Source: Gammaproteobacteria bacterium | GTDB lineage: Bacteria > Pseudomonadota > Gammaproteobacteria > Berkiellales > Berkiellaceae | DNA: 64,000 nucleotides | Direction of reading: 5' to 3' | Assembly: GCA_016191245.1 (NCBI GenBank) | Contig: JACPOY010000021.1 | Span: forward strand, 1-64,000 | Shown here: positions 28,501 to 36,606 of the stretch, in pieces | Layout of the letters: each line of letters begins with the position of its first letter | How positions within the stretch are numbered: the first letter of the stretch is position 1 | Program-made: the position numbers and the translations under genes | The notes under the pieces: generated by a model | Told to the model about the DNA's origin: nothing | The model's input: the letters and a program-made list of their open reading frames with translations, nothing else | Databases searched by the model: none

Positions 28501-28719
28501 ATTTCCCGTTTACATGTTGGGAATATCTATGTTAATCGAAATATGATTGGCGCAGTGGTTGGTGTACAACCTTTTGGGGGTGAAGGTCTTTCTGGAACAG
28601 GTCCCAAAGCAGGTGGTCCGCACTTTTTGCCACGTTTAGCAACAGAGCGCACAATTTCAGTCAACACGACCGCCTCAGGTGGAAATGCTTCTTTGATGTC
28701 ATTAACAGAGACTGAATAA
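25543..28719 (+). CDS. putA: Bifunctional proline dehydrogenase / delta-1-pyrroline-5-carboxylate dehydrogenase
   Basis: 1058 residues. The PRODH barrel (about 170-480) shows RLVKGAYWDTEIK and YEFQCLHGMGD for FAD and substrate binding. The aldehyde dehydrogenase part (about 560-1040) has ISPWNFPLAIF, the FTGSTETARGI NAD loop, AETGGQNAMIVD and the catalytic Cys in SAGQRCSALR. It oxidises proline to glutamate at the membrane. It lacks the N-terminal ribbon-helix-helix DNA-binding segment of the 1320-residue trifunctional E. coli PutA, so it should not repress its own operon. AGGTAAGA precedes the ATG pair at the start. Confidence 0.96.
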   Translation: MMLNSEFDIVSDKFRREIDNHYRSDETHCVEELLLAATIEPAMMASIQEQATVLVKNVRERRLKQSGLDAFMFQYDLSSEEGIALMCLAESLLRIPDKETVDKLIRDKLVGGDWQSHLGKSQSLFVNAATMALMLTGKIIQSPTYALREQQENTLTRTLKRLASKGGEPIVRQAISHAMKILGRQFVMGRTIGGALKRAKRKEEKGYRYSYDMLGEAAYTATDAKKYLAAYQKAIKAVGLANNGRGPISGPGISVKLSALHPRFVMAKRERLHEELLPILNDLVIQAKDANVGITIDAEEAHTLMINLEMIEAVITSGILGKWQGFGLAVQAYQKRAPYVLDWLIHLAREHEQPLMIRLVKGAYWDTEIKLSQVQGLSGYPVFTRKVTTDVNYIVCAKKLLDAADVIYPQFATHNALTLATIMALAKDKSVTNYEFQCLHGMGDSLYDQILENPNNNNIPCRIYAPVGTHEELLAYLVRRLLENGANTSFVNRIVDEKLPLEEMVVSPIDKINELAEKPHSKIPLPQDLFAPNRANSQGLDLSHPPEFLPVLQEVLKWSLVENTAIPTGYEYQSSSTVQERFSPIARSLRLGTVTLASKEMTITALERAYKAQALWREWTADERANALIKMGQLLQEHRAPLLSLLIFEGGKTIDDAVSELREAIDFCHYYACEAKNHFQHPQILKGPTGEDNRLSLHGRGIIACISPWNFPLAIFLGQVTASLASGNCVIAKPASQTVLIAAKAIALLHEAGIPRDVVQLLPGSGAIVGNLLVSDPRIKGVLFTGSTETARGINQKLAAREGAIVPFIAETGGQNAMIVDSSALPEQVTQDVITSAFRSAGQRCSALRVLFLQEDIADKIISMIIGAMAELKIGHPAALSTDIGPVIDFDAKSQLYAHAVKMKEKATLLYELPLTPECDNGSYFGPRIFEIPTLDILTEEVFGPILHVVRYKGSRLDDVLAQINRTGYGLTLGIHSRIDETIQYIISRLHVGNIYVNRNMIGAVVGVQPFGGEGLSGTGPKAGGPHFLPRLATERTISVNTTASGGNASLMSLTETE

Positions 28720-28736
28720 TTTAAAATTATTCAGTC
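28710..28736 (+). terminator. AT-rich palindrome overlapping the putA stop codon
   Basis: Thirteen-base arms GACTGAATAATTT / AAATTATTCAGTC flank a single A, giving a perfect 27-bp palindrome that contains the putA TAA. It likely works as a weak terminator or 3' stabiliser before the next gene, 44 nt further on. Confidence 0.5.
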
Positions 28737-28780
28737 TTATGCCGAAATAAGAATAGGGACATTCTTAGCAAGGTATATTT

Positions 28781-29602
28781 GTGGCAAATACTGAAAATAA
28801 AACACCTCATCAAGGTGCAGATATTAGAATATTGATAGCCACGCCAACCTATTCAGGTGATTGTTATACCGGCTATACGCTTTCTTTAATGAAAACATAT
28901 TCTTACTTTCAACAATTCAAAAACATACGATTGTACCATCGATTTATTAATTACGATTGTTCTATTCCAAGAGCACGTAATCATTTTGTTGCCTATGCAT
29001 TAGCTGAACCTACTATTACCCATCTACTTTTTATTGATGCAGATATACGCTGGGAACCTGAGGATGTTGCTAAATTGTTAAAGCATAATAAGCCAATTGT
29101 CGCTGGCGTGATCCCGAAGAAGAAATATCTATGGGACAGATTGCGTTTGCCACACATGCGTGAAATTATCATGAATAATGATTTGAGCCTCGATGAATTT
29201 AAAAAAAGAATCAAAGCAGGTCTTGTGGATTATGCAGCTGGTGTCACATCTAACCCTGAAATGTTTAGTGGGCTTATTGAAGCACAAAGAGTTGGCACCG
29301 CATTTTTATTGCTTCAACGAGAAGTATTTGAAAAAATGATTAAAGCATTCCCAGAGCGAAAGATTAAAAACCCGCCACCAGAATTTCCAGAAAGAGCCAA
29401 AGATTATCTATATTCTCTTTTTGATCAAGAATGTAAAAATGGCGAATATATCTCAAGTGATTATAGCTTTTGCAGATTATGGGAAAGCATTGGGGGTAAA
29501 GTATATGCGGACTTAACTATTAATATCGGTCATCATGGCAGCGAAGAGTTTGAAGGTGATTTTATTAGTATTTATGGTCCCAAAAGCCCCCCTAAAATAT
29601 AA
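28781..29602 (+). CDS. Glycosyltransferase-like protein with DxD motif
   Basis: 273 residues starting at GTG 28781 with AAGGTATATTT upstream. The fold looks like a GT-A glycosyltransferase: an opening strand IRILIATPTYSGD, then SIPRARNHFVAYAL, and the metal-binding HLLFIDADIRWEPED (DAD). Later IVAGVIPKK and RVGTAFLLLQREVFEKM resemble the acceptor region of proteins annotated as family 2 or Anp1-like glycosyltransferases, and ISSDYSFCRLWESIGG resembles their ED-type motif. No transmembrane segment or signal peptide is seen, so it is probably cytoplasmic. Donor and acceptor are unknown, and it has no glycan neighbours. Confidence 0.7.
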   Translation: MANTENKTPHQGADIRILIATPTYSGDCYTGYTLSLMKTYSYFQQFKNIRLYHRFINYDCSIPRARNHFVAYALAEPTITHLLFIDADIRWEPEDVAKLLKHNKPIVAGVIPKKKYLWDRLRLPHMREIIMNNDLSLDEFKKRIKAGLVDYAAGVTSNPEMFSGLIEAQRVGTAFLLLQREVFEKMIKAFPERKIKNPPPEFPERAKDYLYSLFDQECKNGEYISSDYSFCRLWESIGGKVYADLTINIGHHGSEEFEGDFISIYGPKSPPKI

Positions 29603-29816
29603 TGTCATAAGTTCGGGTATATTCTCTAGAACAAACTTGACCATCTTCCTATCATTAGTATTTTGTTCATTTTTTTTTCAACAATCACCGTTTGTGGTCC
29701 AAAATTTATGGTGGATCTAATACCAAAGTCAGATGTGCACCCCCGCCAAAAAGTAGAAAATAATATATGGTAAGAAATATTAATAAACGGGTACATACAC
29801 CGAATAAGGGTGACAT

Positions 29817-31541
29817 ATGGGTGCATCAATACAGAAAAACTTCATTATTCCAACAGATAATGCTGGATTTGAAAAAGTGGCTTTGAATAATATTTTAGCA
29901 GCACTTAATTCAAACCAAGATGCAAATGATGCCAAAGATCAGAGTCAACAACAGCATGATCAACAGCCACCAGCTGCAGACGATCAAGCGCAGCCAAATG
30001 AAGGAGATAAAGAAGAAAAAGCCGCTAAAGATGGTGAAGAAACAGATAAGCCCCCGGTGACTTTAGAAGAAGCACAACAACTACCCCAAGCAGAGGCTGA
30101 TGGAGGCGAAGATGTACAAAGAGAAGCTGCAGCGCTGAATATCACTGTGCAACAACTACTGAAGCTTTTTGAACAAGACGGCAATATTTCCGATCTCTTT
30201 TATAATCCTTATGGCGAACCCTATATTGTACAATCAGTACCTAGAGATTTAGGTATTCCACCATTCCCACCAGGGGTACAAAAAGTTTATATCCCTGTTG
30301 AAATTCCTCCAGCGCCTATTTCAGCGGAAGTAAATCCTTGCTGTGAAGTGCCCATTGAAATTAATGTCACGAATATATTTTATTCTGAATTTACTTGGAA
30401 TGAGGGTGAAAGTTGGACCTTTAATTATTATTCAGAAGAAAATACATCCTTGGCAGCGTGGCTAAATAGTCAATACACTTTTACTTTTAAAGGCTGCAGT
30501 GCTTGCGAATCTGATTCTGATTCTGATTCTGGCTCTGGTTCACAAATAGAATATACCGCCCCAGATGGAAATGAAGGGTTTACTTCGGGTGTTATCTCTA
30601 TTCCATCAGATTATAATGTTGATTGTGATTGTCCTATTACATCAATTGAAATTAACCTTTATTTACAAGATTGGTCTTCTTCATCAGCGCCGTCAGAAAG
30701 TGACTTTAATTCAGTATTTGGTAGCGAATTTGATAATCTATCGCAACTTGCATATGGTGGCTTTGAGACCGAAGGGGGGTATGCTGAAATATTCTTTTTA
30801 AGTGCATGTGGTGATGAATATCAGTTGGTATCTGGTGGCTCTACTGATTGGGAATTACAATCTGTCGAACAAACAGCTCCTATCATCTTTGACTTAAATG
30901 GTGATGGCATTCATTTAAGTAGTGCCTCTACATCAGATGTTATTCTCAACAATAATGGCGCATTAGAAAGAACAGGTTGGATTGACTCTTCAGATGGCAT
31001 TCTCACTTATGGATATAGTGGAGAAGGGGCTATTGAACACAAAAACTTTGCCTTAACGGAAAATGTTGAAGGTGCTAAAACTGACTTAGATGCTTTGCAA
31101 GCTTTAGCTAAACAAAGTGGGGGAATTCTTGATGGGAATAACCCAATATGGGATAACTTGGGTATGTGGCAAGATGGCAATCTTAATGGTGCTATGGATA
31201 AAGGCGAATATCAGACATTAACCCAGTTAGGAATATCTTCAATTAGTTTAACGCAAACAGGAGCGGCCTATTTGGAAAATGGTAATGTTGTTTATGGTAA
31301 TTTAAGTTTTACCTATGCCGATGGAAAAGTAGGGCATGCAGAGAATGTCGGTCTTCGTTATGAAGATGTAATTCAATCTAATAGCAGTATTCCTAATTTA
31401 CCTAGTAATGATAATTCTACGGTAGCTCAATCTTCAGGGAGTGTTCCTGTGGCAGATACAGTTGTACCACTTCAAATTGATCCAACTGTGCAATCAGCAA
31501 TAGACACAACGCAACAGCAACCTGTCGCTGTAGCCGCTTAA
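29817..31541 (+). CDS. Secreted Ca-binding-type protein sharing an N-terminal module with the adhesin (putative T1SS substrate)
   Basis: 574 residues, very acidic, with AAGGGTGAC before the start. Residues 30-110 are Gln/Asp/Glu-rich and probably disordered. Residues 130-161 (NPYGEPYIVQSVPRDLGIPP ... VYIPV) match residues 172-203 of the adhesin at the left edge at 22 of 32 positions. A Cys-containing beta region follows, with an SDSDSDSGSGS linker. Residues about 355-525 form the domain found at the end of many RTX/haemolysin-type proteins: PIIFDLNGDGIHL, ERTGWIDSSDGIL, NPIWDNLGMWQDGNLNGAMD, with EF-hand-like DxNxDG loops. There is no Sec signal. Export by a type I system is inferred. Confidence 0.65.
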   Translation: MGASIQKNFIIPTDNAGFEKVALNNILAALNSNQDANDAKDQSQQQHDQQPPAADDQAQPNEGDKEEKAAKDGEETDKPPVTLEEAQQLPQAEADGGEDVQREAAALNITVQQLLKLFEQDGNISDLFYNPYGEPYIVQSVPRDLGIPPFPPGVQKVYIPVEIPPAPISAEVNPCCEVPIEINVTNIFYSEFTWNEGESWTFNYYSEENTSLAAWLNSQYTFTFKGCSACESDSDSDSGSGSQIEYTAPDGNEGFTSGVISIPSDYNVDCDCPITSIEINLYLQDWSSSSAPSESDFNSVFGSEFDNLSQLAYGGFETEGGYAEIFFLSACGDEYQLVSGGSTDWELQSVEQTAPIIFDLNGDGIHLSSASTSDVILNNNGALERTGWIDSSDGILTYGYSGEGAIEHKNFALTENVEGAKTDLDALQALAKQSGGILDGNNPIWDNLGMWQDGNLNGAMDKGEYQTLTQLGISSISLTQTGAAYLENGNVVYGNLSFTYADGKVGHAENVGLRYEDVIQSNSSIPNLPSNDNSTVAQSSGSVPVADTVVPLQIDPTVQSAIDTTQQQPVAVAA

Positions 31542-31559
31542 AATGATGAGTTAAGGTAT

Positions 31560-31919
31560 TTAATGCGTGAATTGTTGAGTTTTTAGAATGTGAAGATCAT
31601 AAGCTATACCAATAATCTTTGGTATTTCACATTCGCTTAAGGTTTGAATTTGAGAGTCAGAAATGGTTCCATTTTGAATAACATGATCAAAAATTTCGAT
31701 TATTCCTTGATAGCGCAGGACAGCCTGAGGATAATGCTCGATGATAACTTCAATATGCTTTTGTTCTTCTTTTGCAAAGCACCAAAATGCATTTGTACGC
31801 ATATATCGGGCTTTTAATTCACGATGATGATGTAATTCTCTTAAAGTCCACGCCAGCATTTCATGAATTTTTAATCGCTCATTTTGCATTATTGTTATCA
31901 TAGCACTGCTTAATTTCAT
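31560..31919 (-). CDS. Small helical protein of unknown function, paralogue of the gene at 32083
   Basis: 119 residues, predicted mostly helical and His-rich, with a GGGGA ribosome site. Its second half reads IIEHYPQAVLRYQGI then ISDSQIQTLSECEIPKIIGIA, which matches the neighbouring protein at 32083 (HYPKAVERY ... LSQSEIPKMVKLA). No signal peptide, membrane segment or known motif. It faces the T1SS-like gene at 29817, ending 18 nt from it. Function unknown. Confidence 0.6.
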   Translation of the reverse strand: MKLSSAMITIMQNERLKIHEMLAWTLRELHHHRELKARYMRTNAFWCFAKEEQKHIEVIIEHYPQAVLRYQGIIEIFDHVIQNGTISDSQIQTLSECEIPKIIGIAYDLHILKTQQFTH

Positions 31920-32082
31920 TTGAGGTCCCCATCAAAAGAAATAATTTTAGTGTGAGTTTTTTAATTATAGCGCCAAAAACAGGATTGATAAAAGTTGATC
32001 GGCTAGATAATTTGTCGGATGAGCAGCATAGGCCCATCCTGTCAAAGGGTATTATATTTTCATTATCCCGGGCAATGCCGCT

Positions 32083-32409
32083 TTACTTTAGTAATTTTTG
32101 AGCAAGTTTAACCATTTTGGGAATTTCTGATTGAGATAATATCGAAAGATCATCTTCATTTATCTTGGAGGTGGTAATAGTACTTTCTAGAATAAAGGCA
32201 ACATTTTTATAACGCTCTACTGCCTTGGGATAATGTAATAAAATCTGGTCAACATGTTCATATAGTTCAGGTGCTAAAGGCCATTGCTCAGTGGAACTTA
32301 CTTGCGTGCTTAACGCAAATGATAATTCTCTTTGAACTGAATCGAGCTGTGATAATATGATTATTAAATCTTCGGAAATTTCCGCGATGGTTTCAGGACC
32401 TAAATACAT
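32083..32409 (-). CDS. Small helical protein of unknown function, paralogue of the gene at 31560
   Basis: 108 residues from the ATG at 32409 (GGAG seven bases upstream; an in-frame TTG at 32421 is unlikely). The helical N-terminal half (PETIAEISEDLIIILSQLD) is acidic; the C-terminal half carries HYPKAVERY and LSQSEIPKMVKLAQKL, the signature shared with the neighbour. The two genes are tandem, separated by 163 bp, and have diverged strongly, so duplication is old. I do not recognise the family. Confidence 0.6.
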   Translation of the reverse strand: MYLGPETIAEISEDLIIILSQLDSVQRELSFALSTQVSSTEQWPLAPELYEHVDQILLHYPKAVERYKNVAFILESTITTSKINEDDLSILSQSEIPKMVKLAQKLLK

Positions 32410-32581
32410 TGCAAACTCCAAGAAAAAAGATAACTTGATCTAAACTATGCCTTTAAAAACATGCTTAAAGGTGATGAGATTTTCAAAAGTGGGAAGGGCT
32501 GCTATTCCCTTGTTTAAGGCAAAATATTGCACATTTGAAACGCATGCTCATTCTAAGCTAATCATCTTATTTTTGCAAGGA

Positions 32582-32890
32582 TTATAAAAAGCCTAATTGT
32601 AACTTAGCAGCTTCTGACATTTTATCTGGGCTCCAAGGTGGATCCCATACCATTTCGACAATGACTTCCTCAACTTCAGCAAGCGATTCAACATGTGATT
32701 TCACTATGTCGGGAAAAAGACCAGCCACAGGGCATAATGGATTGGTTAAAGTCATTTTTATAATGACAGTTTTATCTTTGATGCAAATATCATAGATTAA
32801 GCCTAATTCAACTATATTAACAGGGATCTCAGGATCGTATATCGTTTTTAAAATACTTAAAACATCATCTACTTGTATTGTTTGTGCCAT
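32582..32890 (-). CDS. sufT: SUF-associated MIP18/DUF59 protein (SufT-like)
   Basis: 102 residues; the ATG overlaps the stop of sufU by one base (TGATG). It is a single MIP18 domain with TIYDPEIPVNIVELGLIYDI (the DPE motif) and MTLTNPLCPVAG (the conserved Cys region), ending in MVWDPPWSPDKMSEAAKLQL. Proteins of this family at the end of suf operons help Fe-S cluster maturation of target proteins. It is the last gene of the operon here. Distinguishing SufT from other MIP18 proteins such as PaaD rests on context. Confidence 0.85.
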   Translation of the reverse strand: MAQTIQVDDVLSILKTIYDPEIPVNIVELGLIYDICIKDKTVIIKMTLTNPLCPVAGLFPDIVKSHVESLAEVEEVIVEMVWDPPWSPDKMSEAAKLQLGFL

Positions 32891-33345
32891 CAATCTTTCT
32901 CCGTGCTAACAGGAGTAGATGAATTTTGCAAAGCTGCTTTCATGGTATGCCATGGCAATGTTGTGCATTTTACCCGGATAGGATAATTTTTAACTGTAGA
33001 AAATACTTTAGATTTTCCTAATTTTTCAATTTTGTCTTCTGAGTAATTTTCAGAAAATAATTGATGAAATAAATGAAATAAATCTAAGGCTTCTTTTGTA
33101 GATTTTCCATGAAGCTGTTCACTCATGATTGAAGCGCTTGATATACATAAAGCGCATCCTTGACCCGTGAATTGAATATTTTCAATACGGTCATTATTAA
33201 TAACAAGAAATATTTTTAATTTATCACCACAGATAGGGTTTATACCTTGCGAGCTGTTTGTCGCATTTTCCAATGCTCCAAAATGACGAGGATGTCGACA
33301 ATGATCGAGTATGAGTTCCTGATATAAATCTGTTAGATCAGACAT
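32890..33345 (-). CDS. sufU: SufU-type iron-sulfur assembly protein
   Basis: 151 residues from the ATG at 33345, 1 nt after sufS, with AAGAGGT in the sufS end as ribosome site. It belongs to the NifU_N/IscU-like family: three conserved Cys lie in INPICGDKL, GQGCALCISSAS and RVKCTTLPW, the metal ligand and sulfur-acceptor positions. The roughly 20-residue insertion LFHLFHQLFSENYSEDKIEK between the second and third Cys is typical of SufU rather than IscU. SufU accepts sulfur from SufS, taking the part SufE plays in E. coli; no sufE or sufA is in this operon. Confidence 0.9.
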   Translation of the reverse strand: MSDLTDLYQELILDHCRHPRHFGALENATNSSQGINPICGDKLKIFLVINNDRIENIQFTGQGCALCISSASIMSEQLHGKSTKEALDLFHLFHQLFSENYSEDKIEKLGKSKVFSTVKNYPIRVKCTTLPWHTMKAALQNSSTPVSTEKD

Positions 33346-33346
33346 T

Positions 33347-34570
33347 TTACCTCTTAAAGAGCTTAACCGCGTCACGTAGACCATCAATTAATCTATCAAT
33401 TTCAGAAAAAGTATTATAGATACCAAAAGACGCTCTAATTGTAGCATTTACTCCAAATCTATCCATTGTTGGTTGCGCACAATGCTGTCCGGTACGTACG
33501 GCAATGCCTTTATGATCTAAGATAGTACCAACATCATGTGGGTGAATGTCCGCAAGAAGAAAAGAAATAATAGGGGCTCTTTCTTTTGGATAGCCAATAA
33601 AATTGATAGTTGCTTCATCTTTCATTTTTTCTAAGGCATATCTTAGGAGCATGGATTCGTGTTGTAAAATATTAGCCGTGCCAATTTTTTGAAGGTATTC
33701 AATAGCAGACTGTAATCCAATGGCTTGCGCTATGGGCATGGTTCCAGCCTCAAATTTATAAGGTAGGTGATTATATATTGTTTTCAGGAAGGTGACAGTT
33801 TGAATCATTTCACCTCCTCCTTGATAAGGAGGTAAGCGTTCTAGCCAATCCGTTTTACCATATATCACACCAATGCCTGTTGGCCCGTACACTTTATGCC
33901 CAGAAAAACAATAAAAATCACAATCTAGATCTTGTACGTCAATAGATTGATGCGCAATGGCTTGCGCGCCATCGATGAGTACTGGTGTGCCATTTTGATG
34001 TGCTAAAGTTATCATTTCTTTGATTGGATTGATAGCACCTAAGGCATTACAAATATGAGCAATAGCAACAATTTTGGTTTTTGGATTTAATAATTCAATA
34101 TACCTGTCAATTTCTAATTCCCCAGCATTATTGCAAGGTATAATTTTTAAAGAAGCACCAGAATATTCACAGGCCATTTGCCAAGGAACAATGTTTGCAT
34201 GATGCTCTGTTTGAGAAATAATGATTTCATCACCCGGCTTTAATACGGCGCGAGTAAAACCGTTTGCAACAAGATTAATTCCTTCAGTTGTTCCTCGTGT
34301 AAAGATACATTCATGTTGATGTTTTGCATTGATAAATTGTTGTATACTTTTTCTTGCCTCTTCAAAAAGCTCCGTTGCAAATTCAGTTAAATAATAGGTT
34401 CCACGATGAATGTTTGCATTTTGATATTCATAATAATTTTGTAGGCATTTTATTACTTGTGATGGCTTTTGTGCTGTCGCTGCATTATCTAAATATGCTA
34501 ATGGATAACCATGAACATTAAGTTCTAAAATTGGAAAGTCAGCGCGTACAATGTCTACATTAAAGATCAT
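33347..34570 (-). CDS. sufS: Cysteine desulfurase SufS
   Basis: 407 residues from the ATG at 34570, whose product MIFNVDIVRADFPIL aligns with known SufS N-termini; an ATG at 34582 is also in frame. PLP-dependent enzyme that takes sulfur from cysteine. PLP-binding FSGHKVYGPTGIGV (Lys) and TEHHAN are present, and the persulfide Cys lies in RTGQHCAQP near the C-terminus. It overlaps the end of sufD by 11 nt and is followed by its acceptor sufU. Confidence 0.95.
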   Translation of the reverse strand: MIFNVDIVRADFPILELNVHGYPLAYLDNAATAQKPSQVIKCLQNYYEYQNANIHRGTYYLTEFATELFEEARKSIQQFINAKHQHECIFTRGTTEGINLVANGFTRAVLKPGDEIIISQTEHHANIVPWQMACEYSGASLKIIPCNNAGELEIDRYIELLNPKTKIVAIAHICNALGAINPIKEMITLAHQNGTPVLIDGAQAIAHQSIDVQDLDCDFYCFSGHKVYGPTGIGVIYGKTDWLERLPPYQGGGEMIQTVTFLKTIYNHLPYKFEAGTMPIAQAIGLQSAIEYLQKIGTANILQHESMLLRYALEKMKDEATINFIGYPKERAPIISFLLADIHPHDVGTILDHKGIAVRTGQHCAQPTMDRFGVNATIRASFGIYNTFSEIDRLIDGLRDAVKLFKR

Positions 34571-35870
34571 ATAAACACTCATTTATAAAATGATAAAAAT
34601 TAGTACGAATAGGAATATTTTCAATTTTGCTTAATATTTTATCCATTAAAGCATGAATAATCAGAGACTTTGATTGAGAAAGACTGCATCCCCGACTTTG
34701 TAAATAAAATAGTGCATTCTCATCAAGCCCAGAAATAGTTGCGCCATGCGTGCATTGCACATCATCATTGTGAATTTCAAATTGCGGTGCAGAATCTGCT
34801 TTTCCTTGGCTCCCTAGCAGTATATGAAGACTCTTTAAACGCGCATCAGTTTTATAAGCGTTTTCATTTACACTTATTTTGCCTAAAAATGAACTATGAC
34901 CATGATCGCATATAAAAGATTGCATGATTTGCTCAGATTGGCATAATGGCGCCATATGAACAACCTGACTAACCCAATCTATATGTGATTTAGCAAATGG
35001 TATCATCATGCCACAAAAGTCAATGTTTGCTTTTTTATCATGCAGTAACATATTGGTTTCAATACGATGATAAGAGCTACCTGTTGCATACATAGAAAAA
35101 TGAAGTGAGCTCGATAATAAAGAGGCATGAAAGTGTTCGAAATGGTAATCACTTGGTGAATTCATTGTCATTTTATGAAAATGTAGCTCAGATTGTGGAT
35201 GTGCTTTTATAAAATGCTGAGTATTAATCAATGTTGGGTTTTTGGTCAAACTAATGGTTTTTTCTACTACTGTCGCACTTGCATTTTTTTCAACATAAAT
35301 ATGTGTTTGAGAATTTACCATTGAAGGTTGTTGATTATCTAAAATAAAATAATAAATAATAATGGGGAATGCAGCCTTATAATTTTCAGGAATGATGATA
35401 AAAGGCCCATCTGTAGTGAAAGCACTATTAAGTTGATGAAAAAAAGAGGGTTCTTGCATGGAGTCTTCAATAAGCTCTCCTAGTAACGATGGCTGTGTTT
35501 TTGCAAGATGATGTAAATGGGTAATAGTGACATCATGTAACTCTTGTAATTTGTGACTAAGATATGGAGCATAATAACCATTAATAAATACTAATTTACT
35601 ACATTTTATGTGTGGCGTAAGATAAAATTCAATTTCGGGTAAAGTTACATCCGTAAGGTGCAGGTAAGGTTTATATTCTAGCTCGGACAAAGATTGCAGA
35701 TCGGCATGTTTCCATGTTTCTAGCCGATGATGTGGTATACCCACATGGGAGGCTTTTTCTAAGGCTTGATGACGAAGATGGCGTAATGCGAGATCTCCAC
35801 TGCCTGGCAAATAGGGTTGCAATTTTTCAAATTGCTGACGTATATTTGAAGAGAATAAATTATTTTCCAT
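34560..35870 (-). CDS. sufD: Fe-S assembly scaffold subunit SufD
   Basis: 436 residues from the ATG at 35870; an upstream ATG at 35894 is possible. The beta-helical SufBD core is recognisable from about residue 120 onward, with DARLKSLHILLGSQGKADS, HNDDVQCTHGATISGLD and the C-terminal FYLQSRGCSLSQSKSLIIHA, matching the SufD signature and its conserved His. SufD forms the SufBC2D complex. It overlaps sufC by 11 nt. The N-terminal third is divergent, as usual for SufD. Confidence 0.9.
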   Translation of the reverse strand: MENNLFSSNIRQQFEKLQPYLPGSGDLALRHLRHQALEKASHVGIPHHRLETWKHADLQSLSELEYKPYLHLTDVTLPEIEFYLTPHIKCSKLVFINGYYAPYLSHKLQELHDVTITHLHHLAKTQPSLLGELIEDSMQEPSFFHQLNSAFTTDGPFIIIPENYKAAFPIIIYYFILDNQQPSMVNSQTHIYVEKNASATVVEKTISLTKNPTLINTQHFIKAHPQSELHFHKMTMNSPSDYHFEHFHASLLSSSLHFSMYATGSSYHRIETNMLLHDKKANIDFCGMMIPFAKSHIDWVSQVVHMAPLCQSEQIMQSFICDHGHSSFLGKISVNENAYKTDARLKSLHILLGSQGKADSAPQFEIHNDDVQCTHGATISGLDENALFYLQSRGCSLSQSKSLIIHALMDKILSKIENIPIRTNFYHFINECLYDL

Positions 35871-36606
35871 ATACGCTATAACCTTGGGATTCAAGTTTAT
35901 GAGCTAAAGACTTATCACCACTTTCCACAATTTTGCCATCAATCATAATATGTATTTTATCAGGCTCAATATAATTGAGCAGTCGTTGATAATGGGTAAT
36001 AATTAACGTACTGCGGTTTGGATTCGCATGCATTTTAATAGCATTTGCAACAATTTTTAAAGTATCTATATCCAATCCTGAATCAGTTTCATCAAGAACT
36101 GCCAGTTTTGGCTCTAACATTAAAAGTTGTAGAATTTCATTACACTTTTTTTCACCGCCAGAAAAACCATCATTTAAAGCTCGGTGCAATAATGATTCAG
36201 GCATATTGAGTAAGGCTAATTTAGATTTAATAGCGTCCAAAAAATCAACAGCATCTATCTCTTGTAATCCATGAGTTTTTCTATGTGCGTTAACTGCTGC
36301 CTTTATAAAATAACTATTATTTAACCCGGGTATGTCAACAGGGTATTGCATGGCAAGAAATAAGCCTTGAAGTGATCGCATTTGAGGTGATAATGCTAAT
36401 AGATCTTTACCTTCAAAATAAATTTCTCCATGCATTATTTCATATTCAGGTTTCCCAGCTAATACATAAGCTAATGTGCTTTTCCCTGAACCATTTGGGC
36501 CCATCAATGCATGGATTTCACCTTGTGCGATAGTAAGATTAAAATCGTTTATAATGATCTTATCTTGAATTTTGACACTTAAATTTTTAATTTCTAAAAA
36601 ATTCAT
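35860..36606 (-). CDS. sufC: SUF system ATPase SufC
   Basis: 248 residues from the ATG that overlaps the sufB stop as ATGA. ABC-type ATPase of the SufBCD complex. Walker [12 protein letters not shown], the signature [11 protein letters not shown], Walker [15 protein letters not shown] and the H-loop IITHYQRLL are all intact. The SufC-type DETDSGLD, used for conformational gating, is present. An ATG nine bases upstream is also in frame. Confidence 0.96.
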   Translation of the reverse strand: MNFLEIKNLSVKIQDKIIINDFNLTIAQGEIHALMGPNGSGKSTLAYVLAGKPEYEIMHGEIYFEGKDLLALSPQMRSLQGLFLAMQYPVDIPGLNNSYFIKAAVNAHRKTHGLQEIDAVDFLDAIKSKLALLNMPESLLHRALNDGFSGGEKKCNEILQLLMLEPKLAVLDETDSGLDIDTLKIVANAIKMHANPNRSTLIITHYQRLLNYIEPDKIHIMIDGKIVESGDKSLAHKLESQGYSVYGK

